A stretch of 64,000 nucleotides of DNA from Chroococcidiopsis sp. CCMEE 29 (GCF_023558375.1 NZ_CP083761.1:4605001-4669000); one strand, 5' to 3'; counted from the first letter of the stretch, positions 1 to 9,530 are shown. A program made the numbers and translations. Notes: generated by a model not told the origin, from the sequence alone.

Positions 1-756
1 TCCTCCGAGGAAACGTACACGATTACTAATGCCAAGCACCTTTGCCAAGGTATGGAGCTCTGAGGTCATGGAACCAGAACCTACCTGGATAAGTGAAACA
101 TTTGGGTACTTTTTTGCAATTCGTGCAAAGGCACGCAAAAGTGTATCAATCCCTTTTTTCTGCTTATGACTACCCACGCAAAAAATGTAACGTTCATTAG
201 ATTTATCGCTTGACGGAGAAAACTTAGCTGTGTCTACACCAATGTAGTGCTGAATAATTTTCTTCTCAGGGTAGCCTTTGTCAAGGAGTTGGTTACGAAT
301 GAAACCAGAGACAGCAATAAACGCTGAGGCTTTTTTCTTTAATTCCTCTTCATACCAAAGAAGCTGATAGTACAAAAGAGGCCCGGTTCGCCATATTGCT
401 GTACGATAAATGGTAATATCATATCCGTGAAATGTTACTATAAAGGGAATTTTAAGCTTCTCGGCAAGTGCCATAGCGTAAACACCATCAGGACCAAAGT
501 GAGCATGAATTAAGGCTAATTTGCCGAAGCTGTCAAGGTGACTAAAAAAACTAGGAGAACGCGTTAATAAATAACTTACTTGTTTAATTTTAAAAAAATC
601 ACCTTGACTAATCGAAAAATTTTGGAAAGGTATTTGATTTAACAGAGTACAAAGAATAAATGTAGGATTGTACCGGCTCAAATTATAGGCTTGTTCTTTG
701 ATGAAAGTCTCTGAAATACGAGGAAAGGCTTTACGATATATGCCAATTTCTTTCAT
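1..756 (-). CDS. GT4-family glycosyltransferase, C-terminus beyond window
   Basis: The reading frame is open from the ATG at 754-756 to the window edge, giving 252 residues. It begins MKEIGIYRKAFPRISETFI, typical of GT-B glycosyltransferases. The motif HAHFGPDGVYAMALA (about residues 87-101) followed by FHGYD matches the N-terminal Rossmann domain of colanic-acid-type GT4 enzymes. Near the end, FCVGSHKQKKGIDTLLRAFA is the start of the nucleotide-sugar-binding Glycos_transf_1 domain. The last third, including the EX7E motif, is missing only because the window ends. The gene is co-oriented with the polymerase, chain-length and sulfate-activation genes upstream, so it probably adds a sugar to the exopolysaccharide repeat unit on the cytoplasmic face. 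Sugar specificity cannot be read from sequence. Confidence 0.88.
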   Translation of the reverse strand, partial: MKEIGIYRKAFPRISETFIKEQAYNLSRYNPTFILCTLLNQIPFQNFSISQGDFFKIKQVSYLLTRSPSFFSHLDSFGKLALIHAHFGPDGVYAMALAEKLKIPFIVTFHGYDITIYRTAIWRTGPLLYYQLLWYEEELKKKASAFIAVSGFIRNQLLDKGYPEKKIIQHYIGVDTAKFSPSSDKSNERYIFCVGSHKQKKGIDTLLRAFARIAKKYPNVSLIQVGSGSMTSELHTLAKVLGISNRVRFLGG

Positions 757-841
757 AAATTTACCGTGGGCTGCTTTTTTCAAAATGGCTACTTTGGTTT
801 ATGCAAGACTACTAACCACTTGCAGACCACAAGCGATCGCA

Positions 842-2227
842 TCAACGTCCGTGTGACGAAAGTACTCTTGTGTAGTAAGGCTGACAAGTGCCATATTCGC
901 GTGTTGGTTTAGGGCGACGAATTGCAGCGCATAGCAAAATAAGCAGTGACGCTAAAGGCATACCATATAAAGCTCCCAGCGTAGGAGAGGCAAGGGTGTA
1001 AAAGATCATCACGCAAAACCCTGTTAAGGGTCTTTCCGCTCGTGTCTGGTAGAACCAAATAAATAGCGATATCCAGAACACTGTAAAAATTACAGTACCC
1101 ACTAAACCATTTTCGTAAAGCAGGTTTCCTAAGATAACGCTGTGGGAGCCTACGATATTTTGACTAGAGCTATTCAGGCTAATCAGCTCTCCCTTACCTA
1201 CGTGACCCCAAAGAGGATTTTCTTGAAAAGCATTCCACGTCTGCCTGTATATCTCGAGACGAGCTGAAGTAGAATTCGCGCGTAAATCGTTGACAGCTTG
1301 TGCTATGCCTGTAAACTGTCCAAAGATTAGGTTACTGATTGGAGGAAGTGACAACATGGTGAAACTTGCTACCGCAATCAGAGCAAAAATGACTGGAGGA
1401 CCCCAGCGCTTACCGAAATAGAAAAACAGGTAACGCAGACCTACCACAATCGGAAAAGCAACCCAAACAACTCGAGCTGTACTCAAAGCAATCAGGAAAA
1501 CACATGCTAAAAATAGCAGCAGCGACCAAAGACGGTTTTTGATTTCCAAGGCAACTAGGCCTATAAATCCTGCGACTACACCGAAAAATTGTGCTGAGAT
1601 AAAGAACAAGCTAAGACGGTATAACTCACCAATCTTGAGAGAACTCATTTCATAAGGCGCGATACGCTTGTAACCGTCATCTCTACCAGTAAACAACCCC
1701 AAAACAGTAGAAAGGCGAGGAGGCATGAAGAGATTTTCCGGCAAGACAAATAAGAGGAGCAACCAAAACCCAAACATCTGAATTACACTAACCGTACAAG
1801 CCCACGCAACCACCTCCATACGAATCTTGATGTTGTTGCTCTGAATGTACCAGAGCAATAAAGCAGGGCAGAACCATGGAAGAACCACAGTAATAAGTAG
1901 ACCGGGCCTTCCAGGCGCATAATAATTGAGCAGAATTTTTACTAGCTGATACGTGGCAAAGGCGAACAAGGCAACTACTGGCAAGTTTGGTCGCTTTAGG
2001 TGCAGTTTTCCGTATTGCAGCCATTCATAAATAGCAATGCCCAACAGCAAGAGTAACGGCAGAAACTGATAGATACCGAGAACCCACCAGACCGGAATCA
2101 GGAGAATACTAATGCAGACAAAGCGTTCTCCTACCGTTAAAGCTCGCCATCGTATCCAGATACCGGAAAACAGGTTGTTAGTCTGTGCTTCTCGGACTGA
2201 AGATTTAGGTTTATACAGCTGGGTCAT
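842..2227 (-). CDS. O-antigen ligase / Wzy-type polysaccharide polymerase-like membrane protein
   Basis: 461 residues, almost entirely hydrophobic with about ten membrane segments. The conserved loop of the Wzy_C (O-antigen ligase) family is visible near residues 315-375: RLEIYRQTWNAFQENPLWG, then a histidine (SHSVILGNLLYENGLVG) before the next membrane span. Family members join lipid-linked glycan units at the periplasmic side of the inner membrane, either polymerising them or ligating them to an acceptor. Sequence alone does not separate polymerase from ligase. The stop of the Wzc-like gene lies 17 bp upstream of this start, so the two are likely co-transcribed and work together on chain assembly and length. 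Confidence 0.8.
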   Translation of the reverse strand: MTQLYKPKSSVREAQTNNLFSGIWIRWRALTVGERFVCISILLIPVWWVLGIYQFLPLLLLLGIAIYEWLQYGKLHLKRPNLPVVALFAFATYQLVKILLNYYAPGRPGLLITVVLPWFCPALLLWYIQSNNIKIRMEVVAWACTVSVIQMFGFWLLLLFVLPENLFMPPRLSTVLGLFTGRDDGYKRIAPYEMSSLKIGELYRLSLFFISAQFFGVVAGFIGLVALEIKNRLWSLLLFLACVFLIALSTARVVWVAFPIVVGLRYLFFYFGKRWGPPVIFALIAVASFTMLSLPPISNLIFGQFTGIAQAVNDLRANSTSARLEIYRQTWNAFQENPLWGHVGKGELISLNSSSQNIVGSHSVILGNLLYENGLVGTVIFTVFWISLFIWFYQTRAERPLTGFCVMIFYTLASPTLGALYGMPLASLLILLCAAIRRPKPTREYGTCQPYYTRVLSSHGR

Positions 2228-2244
2228 AAGTTTAACTGAAACGC

Positions 2245-4314
2245 TTAAGCCTCAGTTTCTAGTAATTCTCGTTGACGTCCGTAGTAGCGGTAGCCTTCGG
2301 TGCGTGACTCCACACCGTTGACTACCAGACCCATAATCCGGGCCTTATGGCGTGTGAGTTGTTCAAAGCTGTCCATGACTGGATAGCGATCGCTAGTACC
2401 CGACCGCACCACAAACAACGCATTGCAAACCACCGCACTCATTAGAGTAGTCTCGCTCGCCAGTCCTACTGGGGGACCGTCTACCAACACGTAATCGTAG
2501 CAACCAGAGCCTCGGGTGCTGCTAAGACATTGCTCAAAACCACCACGGGCAAAGTATTCAGCAATCTTGCCTTTTGGTATAGATGGCGCAGGTATTAAGT
2601 CAAGACCAGGATATACAGAGATTGGAGTTGGTTGACCATTCGCTTTTATCTTTTTCTTGGTACGTCCTAGGCGCCGAGTCATCTCTGCCTGCCGTAAATC
2701 ACCATCTATAATCAGCACCCGGAAACCAAAATTTACTAAGGCTAGAGCCAGACCTAGGGTCACTGTTGTCTTACCCTCCCCAGAAGTCGCGCTAGTCACC
2801 ATTAAGCATTGGTTCTCCAGCATAAGGACGGCTGAAGCCAGGCGCTGGAATTCAATTTCTATTTCGGCTCCGAGAGCCCGCTCCATATCGGGTTGTTTGA
2901 GACGGGGAATGCTTCCTAGCAGAGGGAACTCCACCTTCATTAAATCTTTTGGTTTCAGCAACGGATTGCGATTTTCTAGGAAGAAAATCAAGGCAGTGCT
3001 GCCAAAAATTGCAGCGAGAATACCACCGAAAGCTATCAGTTTACGGCTGACTATTATAGGTTTGGGATCAATAGATGGTTCGTCAAGTACCTGCACATTG
3101 GGGTAGACGTTGAAGGGATTGGTCTTTCCCTGCTGGATCTGAGCAATCGTGCCCTTGTACACACCCTCAGCAATCTCATACCTACGCTGTAGATCTAACA
3201 GCTTTGCTTGATTTGTAGTAACAGAGTTTAGTTCAGTGTTAAGTTTCTCGATCTGGTTTTGAATCTGACTAGCTTGTTGCTGTAGCCCCTGTGCTGTAGT
3301 TTGGTTCCTAGTCAGCTCTGCAATCATTTCTATGCGGCTGTCTCTGGAGCCACTACCACCTAAAGTTGTATCTACCTCTTGGGCGTTAGCGCCAGGCACA
3401 GCTATTGCCACCTGCTGATTGAGCTGACTAAGTAACTCCTGGCGATGTGATATCAGAGATTGCACAGTCGGACTCTCATCCGTATATTTACCACGAGCCT
3501 CAGCTAGAGCGATTTCAACTTCAGACAATTTCTGTCGGATAGCCTGATACTCTTGGTTTTCACCCAGGCGAAGGGAGGTCATTGCTTGCTGGGGAGTTGT
3601 ACCGAGACCTGCTGCCGCTACCTGGGCTTGGGTTTCATTGGCTTGAGCTTGAGCTATAACCGTTGCTTGTGTAGTTTTTAGATTATTAATCGCTTCTATC
3701 AGCCCTTTAGTTTGTTCATTAATGTCGCTCAGCCCAGTGGATTGTTGGAAATTTGCTAGAGCAGTCTGAGCCTGGTTTAAATTAATACGAGCCTGCTCAA
3801 GATCTTCCTGGGCAAACATTTCACGAAAATTAGCATCGCTGCGACGCAGTTCGTTCAGACGCTGTTGATATGCATCAATCAGAGCATTCACTCGTTTGAA
3901 GGCTAGATCGGGACGGGTACCTTGAGCTGCTAGAGCTATGAGTGATGAATCTATCTGTGGAGTTACCTCAAACAATTGCTTGTAGCTACTTAGTCTTGAG
4001 TACGAGCTTTTCTCAGGGTCAACTGCCAATACACGCTCAAGCACAACATCACTGGTGAGAATAGCCAACTGAATTTCTAGAGGATTAACGTCTCTAAATT
4101 CGGCGCCCTGGCTTTGAATATTACCTAAGGTACCTAGGCTGGCATTTAAGCCACCCGATGTTTTGGGAAGATTCAACTGTGCATTGGCCTTCCAGACTGG
4201 GGGAATAGTCATGCCTGCATAAATGACGGCATAAATTGTGGCTGCAAGCACGACACTGTTCAAGCCAAGCAGAGGCAACCAGTGTCTACGGATAATAGTG
4301 GCTATCTGTTTCAT
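2245..4314 (-). CDS. Wzc-type polysaccharide co-polymerase / BY-kinase
   Basis: 689 residues with the layout of a fused Wzz-BY-kinase. There is a membrane span at about residues 15-35, then a long periplasmic region rich in Gln/Ala heptads (about 170-400, coiled coil). A PxxP-like segment and second span follow (about 420-448; PKPIIVSRKLIAFGGILA). The cytoplasmic kinase has Walker A SATSGEGKTTVTLG, Walker A' VLIIDGDLRQ and Walker B YVLVDGPPVG. The C-terminus carries only a short tyrosine group (GYRYYGRQ), fewer than in E. coli Wzc, so the autophosphorylation cluster is reduced. The family sets polymer chain length and couples export to kinase cycling. It sits directly upstream of the Wzy-like gene in the same operon direction. 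Confidence 0.9.
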   Translation of the reverse strand: MKQIATIIRRHWLPLLGLNSVVLAATIYAVIYAGMTIPPVWKANAQLNLPKTSGGLNASLGTLGNIQSQGAEFRDVNPLEIQLAILTSDVVLERVLAVDPEKSSYSRLSSYKQLFEVTPQIDSSLIALAAQGTRPDLAFKRVNALIDAYQQRLNELRRSDANFREMFAQEDLEQARINLNQAQTALANFQQSTGLSDINEQTKGLIEAINNLKTTQATVIAQAQANETQAQVAAAGLGTTPQQAMTSLRLGENQEYQAIRQKLSEVEIALAEARGKYTDESPTVQSLISHRQELLSQLNQQVAIAVPGANAQEVDTTLGGSGSRDSRIEMIAELTRNQTTAQGLQQQASQIQNQIEKLNTELNSVTTNQAKLLDLQRRYEIAEGVYKGTIAQIQQGKTNPFNVYPNVQVLDEPSIDPKPIIVSRKLIAFGGILAAIFGSTALIFFLENRNPLLKPKDLMKVEFPLLGSIPRLKQPDMERALGAEIEIEFQRLASAVLMLENQCLMVTSATSGEGKTTVTLGLALALVNFGFRVLIIDGDLRQAEMTRRLGRTKKKIKANGQPTPISVYPGLDLIPAPSIPKGKIAEYFARGGFEQCLSSTRGSGCYDYVLVDGPPVGLASETTLMSAVVCNALFVVRSGTSDRYPVMDSFEQLTRHKARIMGLVVNGVESRTEGYRYYGRQRELLETEA

Positions 4315-4445
4315 AAAACTCGACCCATGAATATGGTGTCTAATGCGCGAGCAGAATTGAGGCGTAAACTCCTTCCTGTCAAAGGATAAGGAGTGGAAGC
4401 AGTGGCAAAGTTAAGAGATCGCCCTTATGCAACCTAGTAGATACC

Positions 4446-5009
4446 TTAAATTACATAGGTGAGGGCTGGAGTTGGTTTAGCTGGAAGGTAACCTAAGAGA
4501 TCCAGGTGATTAATCACTTTAGCAACGCTTTCCTCGACAGTTTCTTCTGCGGTGTAACAAATAATTTCCGGGTTGAGGGGTTCTTCGTAAGGATCGTCAA
4601 TTCCAGTAAAACCCTGAATTTCCCCAGCTCGAGCCATCGCATAGAGCCCCTTCACATCTCGCTGTTCACAAACCTCCAACGGTGCATTCACATAAACTTC
4701 GATAAAATTCTCAGTCATCCGCCGCACCTCATCCCGAGTCGCTTGATAAGGGCTGATTGCAGCTGTAATTGCTACTACTCCATTGCGGCTGAGCAAATTT
4801 GCCACAAATCCAATGCGACGAATGTTGATGTCCCGGTCTTGCTTGCTAAAGCCCAGCCCCTTGGAAAGATGGGTTCTTACCACATCGCCATCTAGAATTT
4901 CAACCAGGCAGTTACGTGCTCTCAGCTCGCGCTCAACTCCTTTAGAGATGGTAGTCTTACCGGAACCGCTGAGCCCTGTGAACCATAGAGTTAAACCTTT
5001 TCCTTTCAT
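4446..5009 (-). CDS. cysC: adenylylsulfate (APS) kinase
   Basis: 187 residues, the usual length. The P-loop GLSGSGKTT (residues 13-21) is followed by [31 protein letters not shown] and the lid motif [20 protein letters not shown], all characteristic of CysC. The enzyme phosphorylates APS to PAPS, the sulfate donor for sulfotransferases, in the cytoplasm. A strong Shine-Dalgarno AAAAGGAGGT lies at 5021-5030 ahead of the ATG at 5007-5009. It lies between polysaccharide genes, 28 bp from the GT2 gene upstream. PAPS made here may therefore feed sulfation of the polymer rather than, or as well as, assimilation. No sulfotransferase is visible in the window, so that role is inference. Confidence 0.92.
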   Translation of the reverse strand: MKGKGLTLWFTGLSGSGKTTISKGVERELRARNCLVEILDGDVVRTHLSKGLGFSKQDRDINIRRIGFVANLLSRNGVVAITAAISPYQATRDEVRRMTENFIEVYVNAPLEVCEQRDVKGLYAMARAGEIQGFTGIDDPYEEPLNPEIICYTAEETVEESVAKVINHLDLLGYLPAKPTPALTYVI

Positions 5010-5037
5010 GTTCTAAGTTAACCTCCTTTTGTGCGAA

Positions 5038-6081
5038 TTACGTTGTGCTGCTCGTATCTCGGTTCTTGGTCGATAACTTTAACCGCAAGTAGCCAAGTAG
5101 TCCCAATCGAAGAACAGCTTTACCTTCAGAGGGAAATAGGGCGCAGATGCCGCGCTGCAAAAGCCGATTGAAGGTGTCGCTTGGACTACGCTGAATGGCA
5201 ATACTTTCTTGCAAGGATAGCCAAAGAATCTGCAATGCCTCCGTCCACGATACGCCACCGAGTTGTAGCGCTTTGAAGCAGCGATAATCCACATCTCGCT
5301 GGATATCAAAACGTTGACTGAGTCCTACTCTACTAGCGGCTTGATTGATGCAGGCAGCAGTGTCCTCACGTTGCTCTAGCAAATACGGTATGTTATCGCT
5401 GTGAGCTCGTCTGTTATTACCGTGCATCCGGTAAAACATCAGGGGCTCATTGATGCCACCCACTTCACCATAAAAGGGAACAGTTGCTGTCAAATAGGTA
5501 TCTGCGGCACGGGGTCTTTTGGGAATAGGCAAGACCTGTTGCAGGGCTGTGCGGCGATAAGCTAGCCCGGAAGTGGGTCCCCAAGCGTACTTTCCCCGCT
5601 GCAGCAGCAGATTGCGCACATCGCCTTGAGTCAGAGCCTTCAAAATCCGATTCGTGGGTAAACCCTCCCGATTGATCGAAATCCAACAATGGGTAATCTG
5701 CACCCACCGGGGATGTTTTAGAAAGGCTGCTACCACTTTTGCTAGCTTATCTGTGTGAAAGTAGTCATCAGCATCCAGAAAACAAATAATTTCACCCCGA
5801 GATTTGGCAATTCCAGTATTAAGTGCTTCTCCCTGACCAGCATTTTCTTGAAAAATAGCAATAAGGGAATCTTTATAACGCTCAATCACTTCGCGAGAAT
5901 TGTCTGTTGAGCCATCATCAACAACTATTAACTCAAAATTTTGATAAGTCTGCTTTAAAACACTTTCAATAGCCTCAGGTAAGTAGCGGGCATAGTTGTA
6001 ATTATTAATGATGACGCTAACTAGTGGCGTTGCTTGGATATCAGAAAATTCAAAATTTTCCTGTGCAATTAGCTTTGTCAT
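5038..6081 (-). CDS. GT2-family glycosyltransferase
   Basis: 347 residues. The GT-A fold starts at about residue 19 (PLVSVIINNYNYARYLPEAI), has the nucleotide-binding VVDDGSTDNS and the metal-binding DXD-type motif ICFLDADDYF near residue 100. The remainder (about 120-340) is a family-specific acceptor-binding half with no membrane span, so it is a cytoplasmic or peripheral enzyme. It is first in the minus-strand run GT2-cysC-Wzc-Wzy-GT4 seen here and probably adds one sugar to the lipid-linked repeat unit. The start was taken at the ATG at 6079-6081, which leaves a normal-length N-terminus. The substrate is unknown. Confidence 0.88.
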   Translation of the reverse strand: MTKLIAQENFEFSDIQATPLVSVIINNYNYARYLPEAIESVLKQTYQNFELIVVDDGSTDNSREVIERYKDSLIAIFQENAGQGEALNTGIAKSRGEIICFLDADDYFHTDKLAKVVAAFLKHPRWVQITHCWISINREGLPTNRILKALTQGDVRNLLLQRGKYAWGPTSGLAYRRTALQQVLPIPKRPRAADTYLTATVPFYGEVGGINEPLMFYRMHGNNRRAHSDNIPYLLEQREDTAACINQAASRVGLSQRFDIQRDVDYRCFKALQLGGVSWTEALQILWLSLQESIAIQRSPSDTFNRLLQRGICALFPSEGKAVLRLGLLGYLRLKLSTKNRDTSSTT

Positions 6082-6278
6082 TTTTCACCTGCAACACAAA
6101 ATAGGCAATAGCTTTTCACGCCTAGTAAAATGCTAGAACCCTCTAATCAAATTATCCTGAAAGGAACCAGATGTAAAACCTGATACAAGAGGTTTATTGA
6201 GCCACTCAATAATTGAGAACTACACTATGCCTAAGCTAAATTAAGCAAATAATACTGTCAAAGTGGCAGTGACATACT

Positions 6279-6488
6279 TCATTCGTTTTGGTGAGGAGTG
6301 GGAAAATTAGATGCATTGGTATAAGTTGGTAGCCTACGTATCAGTTCCCTCAATACATCTGTTTTGGTTCTTTGAGTTTGTTGGCAATAAGCTTCAATTG
6401 CTCTCATTTCCAACTCCGAAACTTTTACAGTAATCCACTGCTTCCGTTGGTTGGTCACTTCTAATTTAGATAAAAGGTTATAAGCCAA
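6279..6488 (-). CDS. small ribbon-helix-helix (CopG-like) protein
   Basis: 69 residues. The central part WITVKVSELEMRAIEAYCQQ, followed by TKTDVLRELIRRL, reads as a beta strand plus two helices with the spacing of a ribbon-helix-helix DNA-binding fold. The C-terminal 15 residues are Asn/Pro-rich and probably disordered. Such proteins are dimeric repressors, often antitoxins, but no toxin-like gene is adjacent. It stands alone upstream of the polysaccharide operon in the same orientation, about 200 bp from the GT2 start, so it could regulate that operon. That link is only positional. It could also be an orphan antitoxin. Confidence 0.6.
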   Translation of the reverse strand: MAYNLLSKLEVTNQRKQWITVKVSELEMRAIEAYCQQTQRTKTDVLRELIRRLPTYTNASNFPTPHQNE

Positions 6489-7321
6489 TTGCCATTTAGG
6501 TTAGAAATTAAGTGTTCTTGACAGAAGTGTGATAATTTTAACCACTATCACTCCCTGCCCTTAATAAGCTCATCGCTGCCCACGCCTTCCCAAGATTATA
6601 GAGTAAGATACTCTCCTGCGCTGATGTGAGTAGAGTGGGCAATAGCTTCAACTAGAAGCCATTAAGCTTACCTGATCTAAGAAGCTATCCTTCTGGAAAA
6701 GGTTAGAAGCAGGTCAATCGCTGCAATAATTACCAAAATCAGTTGCTCAAATTGTGTTTTGAGTGATAAGCAACTATTATCAGAAGACTAAATTTCAAGC
6801 CCAATTTTCCTAGTGATCGCGATCAATCTCTGCTAGAATTTTAAAGACCTTCGGTTTACCGATGTCCTACTCGCGGGGCAACTATTCTCTAGCTAAAGAG
6901 GGATTCACCAATACGCGATTCAGCTAAATATGCAAGTGTAAGGCAGATCATGGAAGAAAGATGAATCTTTGTTTTGTACTACACCTCGATTTATTTAAGT
7001 AATTTTGCGTAGAAGTGTAAACTACAGGGAAGTGTTTCAGTAAATTTACTGTTGAACAAGCCGCCTAGGTAGAATAGTTTCCTATGTGATTCTGTTGTAA
7101 TGCAGGACTTGCTTGTAATGCCAACAGGCAAGGCAATCCGTTTTAAACTGTTGTTCTCATACATTAGGTACAAATGAAGTTAAAAGCGAATACCTGTTGG
7201 TAGCCAATTATTCATCTGGCAGTACCCTGAATGATTTTGGTTTACAGCCATGCTTCACTTTTCCTATATCTGCTCGTCCTGCTTGAATTTCTAGATGTAA
7301 AGCTGTTTACATAGGGGATCA
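6489..7321. other. 830-bp stretch without a convincing gene
   Basis: No reading frame here has recognisable protein character. A 60-codon minus-strand frame at 6991-7173 has no family signature and no ribosome site, and was not called. A short TCGGT-TT-ACCGA hairpin lies near 6852. The stretch contains the upstream regions of the RHH gene and of the plus-strand gene at 7322. No terminator or RNA gene was identified. Confidence 0.5.
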
Positions 7322-8275
7322 ATGAGTAAAAACCTGCTATTCAATCAAGGGCAACTCGGGTTACCAAACATTGGCTCAATTGAAAGGTCTGAGCAAGCTT
7401 TCGCTGATGCCTTTCTTAGCGCAGCCAAAATCTTATGTAAACACCTCACACAAATTACATCTGCCATAGAAGTTATTGAAGATTTTACAAGTGAGCCATT
7501 TAACTTGGCTATTTTAGGCTTATTCTCTAAAATGCGTTGCAACTATTACTCGTATGTATTACTCGAAATTCACCACGATCAACTAGGAAGTCAATTTTTA
7601 ATCGAACATTTATGTGAGGCTGCTATTACACTTACGTATTTAGTGGAGGAAGCAGATCGATCTATTTTTTCTGAATATATCTCTGCTTCAGAATGCCAGG
7701 CTCACTCTTTATTGAATGATGTTAAAGAGCAGTTACAAAAATTTCCTACTCATTCAGAATTATTGATTTTGAGAGAAAAACTAAATACTTTCATTACTAA
7801 ACAGCAAAACCATACTACTGAATTCTCACTTGGTCCTAATCCAGAAGTATGTTTATGGGAACCGCAAGGCGCAGAGACTACAGCTAAGCGCGGAGCTATA
7901 GTGGGATTGAATTTTCTAACTAATCCAGCTAGACAAATAGCTTTAAGAGCTGTACCAGCAAGCTGGCTAGATCTTCAACTCAATTATGTGAGTTCTTTTG
8001 CTAAAATCTCTTTTATTAAAGGTCAATCTGAGATTAATTTTAGATACCTACGCGATGCTGCTCATATATGCTTGCATGCCACCCAAAGTTTTCTTGAGGA
8101 AGTCGATCAGCATCAAAATATCAAGCTTCATAATATAGAACATCAGCAACAGATTCTTAATATGCTATACGAATGGTTCTATAACGCTCACCAGTGCTAT
8201 CAACTACCCTGTTGTGCAACCGCTCACGAACAGAGAGACAATCGTATCAAGCAGTATAAAGGGCGCCATGAGTAG
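7322..8275 (+). CDS. helical protein of unknown function (DUF5677-like)
   Basis: 317 residues, predicted largely alpha-helical, with no signal peptide or membrane span. The pattern of a helical bundle with a conserved-looking HLCEAAITLTYLVEEADRSI segment (about residues 95-115) and a later NFLTNPARQIALRA segment resembles DUF5677-type proteins, whose function is unknown. I am not certain of the family. The gene is solitary and its codon use is AT-rich compared with the polysaccharide cluster. The ATG at 7322 follows a weak GGGGAT stretch. It converges with the gene at 8345, and the two share an imperfect hairpin between them. Confidence 0.6.
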   Translation: MSKNLLFNQGQLGLPNIGSIERSEQAFADAFLSAAKILCKHLTQITSAIEVIEDFTSEPFNLAILGLFSKMRCNYYSYVLLEIHHDQLGSQFLIEHLCEAAITLTYLVEEADRSIFSEYISASECQAHSLLNDVKEQLQKFPTHSELLILREKLNTFITKQQNHTTEFSLGPNPEVCLWEPQGAETTAKRGAIVGLNFLTNPARQIALRAVPASWLDLQLNYVSSFAKISFIKGQSEINFRYLRDAAHICLHATQSFLEEVDQHQNIKLHNIEHQQQILNMLYEWFYNAHQCYQLPCCATAHEQRDNRIKQYKGRHE

Positions 8276-8335
8276 TAAGTGGTAAGTACTAAGTAGTAAA
8301 TACTCATGACTCAGTACTTACTACTCACTCTGTAA
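8272..8335. terminator. imperfect inverted repeat between convergent genes
   Basis: Between the convergent stops, AGTAAGTGGTAAGTACT on the left faces AGTACTTACTACTCACT on the right. The arms match at 15 of 17 positions around a loop containing ACTCATGACTC. The arms are built from an AGTA/AAGT simple-sequence motif. Position suggests a bidirectional terminator, but there is no clear U-tract, so it may only be a degenerate repeat. Confidence 0.4.
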
Positions 8336-8344
8336 CACTGCTGC

Positions 8345-8758
8345 TTACTTTGCAGAGTAAGTGAGTTTTTTGCCGGATTGGCGACTCATACGGTGACTAA
8401 ATTCGCTGACTGATGGATTTCGATCATCTGCTAGGATTGTACGGGTTGATTGGTGCCAATCCTTACTCGTTGCTATAGTTGCAACTAGCGTAGCGTCATC
8501 CTTCTTGTTAATTTTCATCCATAGCTTGCCATGCTCTCCACAAAAGAATTCTTCAATCCAGGTTTTACCATCAACAAAGGCACCTTTATTCGCTAAGAAC
8601 ATGGCGTTCTTGCGAGATATATTAACGTTTTCGTGGATTTCTGATGCTCCTAAATAAAACAAAAAGTGCTTTGGGCTACCCAGACGCCACAAGCGGCGAT
8701 CACAGTAGGGACAGATGAAACGCTGCACATGTTTACGGTTACTACGCTTGCCAGGCAT
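8345..8758 (-). CDS. conserved hypothetical protein with CPYC zinc-knuckle start
   Basis: 137 residues. The N-terminus is basic (MPGKRSNRKHVQRF) and leads into ICPYCDRRLW, a single CxxC. A second partial metal site, EFFCGEHGKLW, lies near residue 70. This could be a zinc-binding fold, but two of the four ligands are not obvious. The C-terminal 35 residues are basic and polar. No membrane span. I do not recognise a named family. The gene is solitary, with a long gene-free stretch upstream holding the four structured repeats described below. Confidence 0.55.
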   Translation of the reverse strand: MPGKRSNRKHVQRFICPYCDRRLWRLGSPKHFLFYLGASEIHENVNISRKNAMFLANKGAFVDGKTWIEEFFCGEHGKLWMKINKKDDATLVATIATSKDWHQSTRTILADDRNPSVSEFSHRMSRQSGKKLTYSAK

Positions 8759-8951
8759 TTGTAGACCAACCTCTTTTTACAAGACAAAAATTATGGTTTA
8801 AGAAATCGAACATGCTGTTTAAATAGCTCTGCACCCCTGAGATCACTTTGTCTGCCGGCTGCTCAGTTAAGGCAAGGCAGATAATTTTATATTGTTGCTT
8901 AAATAAATTATCTTTCTAGGCATTTTATATAGATAACCAGACTCGTAATAA

Positions 8952-9040
8952 TAGGCTGTTTATTGACTTATTTTCAAATCTCTAAAGCTCACTCTTGTTA
9001 CTTTCCCTAACAGCCTATAATGCCTATAGTACTGACCTAG
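8952..9040 (+). repeat. structured repeat copy A (candidate small-RNA unit)
   Basis: Most diverged of four related copies. Its core CTAAAGCTCACTCTTG is shared with the other copies. The outer helix TAGGCTGTT (8952-8960) pairs perfectly with AACAGCCTA (9009-9017). In this copy about 30 bases are inserted between the left arm and the core. A second hairpin CTATA/TATAG (9015-9019 with 9025-9029) occupies the place of helix 2 in copies B and C, with completely different bases. It overlaps the end of helix 1 by three bases. The strand of transcription is unknown; plus is assumed. Confidence 0.5.
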
Positions 9041-9104
9041 CTATTTTAAAGGTTTCGTTTAGAATACTTTTAACGTAATTTAGATACAATTATCCCGTTT
9101 ACCA

Positions 9105-9165
9105 GGGCTGTCAAAGTTCACGCTTGGTGTCTTCTCTAACAGCTCGCAGCGCTATAACGCTGGTC
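9105..9165 (+). repeat. structured repeat copy B (candidate small-RNA unit)
   Basis: Core AAAGTTCACGCTTGGTG is almost identical to copy C. Helix 1 is GCTGT (9107-9111) with ACAGC (9139-9143). Helix 2 is CAGCG (9147-9151) with CGCTG (9158-9162) around the loop CTATAA. A TACAAT at 9085-9090 followed by TTATCC lies just upstream and could be a -10 box; TTATCC/TTATCT recurs upstream of copies C and D. The downstream 80 bases also resemble those after copy C, so the duplicated unit is about 150 bp. Confidence 0.55.
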
Positions 9166-9468
9166 AAGATAAGCTTACTATTATTTAAATCTACTTTCTA
9201 GGGATGAGTGTACTAAGAATTTAACTACTTTGTCAATCGCAATCACAGTATATACGTATCAATCTCGAAAAAGATGTAAGGAAAAATACAAATTAGGAAA
9301 AATTTTAGAATTGAATTTTTTGATTTTACAACCCAAATATAAGGCTTTTACAATGCCAGATTTTAATTGCTTTTTTAAGCAAGCCTAGCCAACGTTGACA
9401 CTAGATTTTGGTTTGTATCACCATTTCTAGCTGATGTGATTTAAGACACACTTATCCTATATTTCTGA

Positions 9469-9530
9469 GGGCAGCTAAAGTTCACGCTTGGTGCCTTCTC
9501 TAACGACCCTTAGCGCCTAAGCGCTAGTTA
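9469..9530 (+). repeat. structured repeat copy C (candidate small-RNA unit)
   Basis: Core CTAAAGTTCACGCTTGGTG. Helix 2 is perfect: TAGCGC (9511-9516), loop CTAA, GCGCTA (9521-9526). Helix 1 is weaker here, with GGG (9469-9471) facing CCC and TAAAG facing CTCTA with one mismatch. The segment after it, ending in GGTTTGTCAAT near 9602-9612, matches the corresponding TTTGTCAAT after copy B. This shows the duplicated unit extends well past the hairpins. AGGTA/TACCT forms a third small hairpin near 9557-9571. Confidence 0.55.

Noticed and set aside
6991-7173. A 60-codon minus-strand frame
   Set aside because: No ribosome site, no family features and unusual composition; likely chance.
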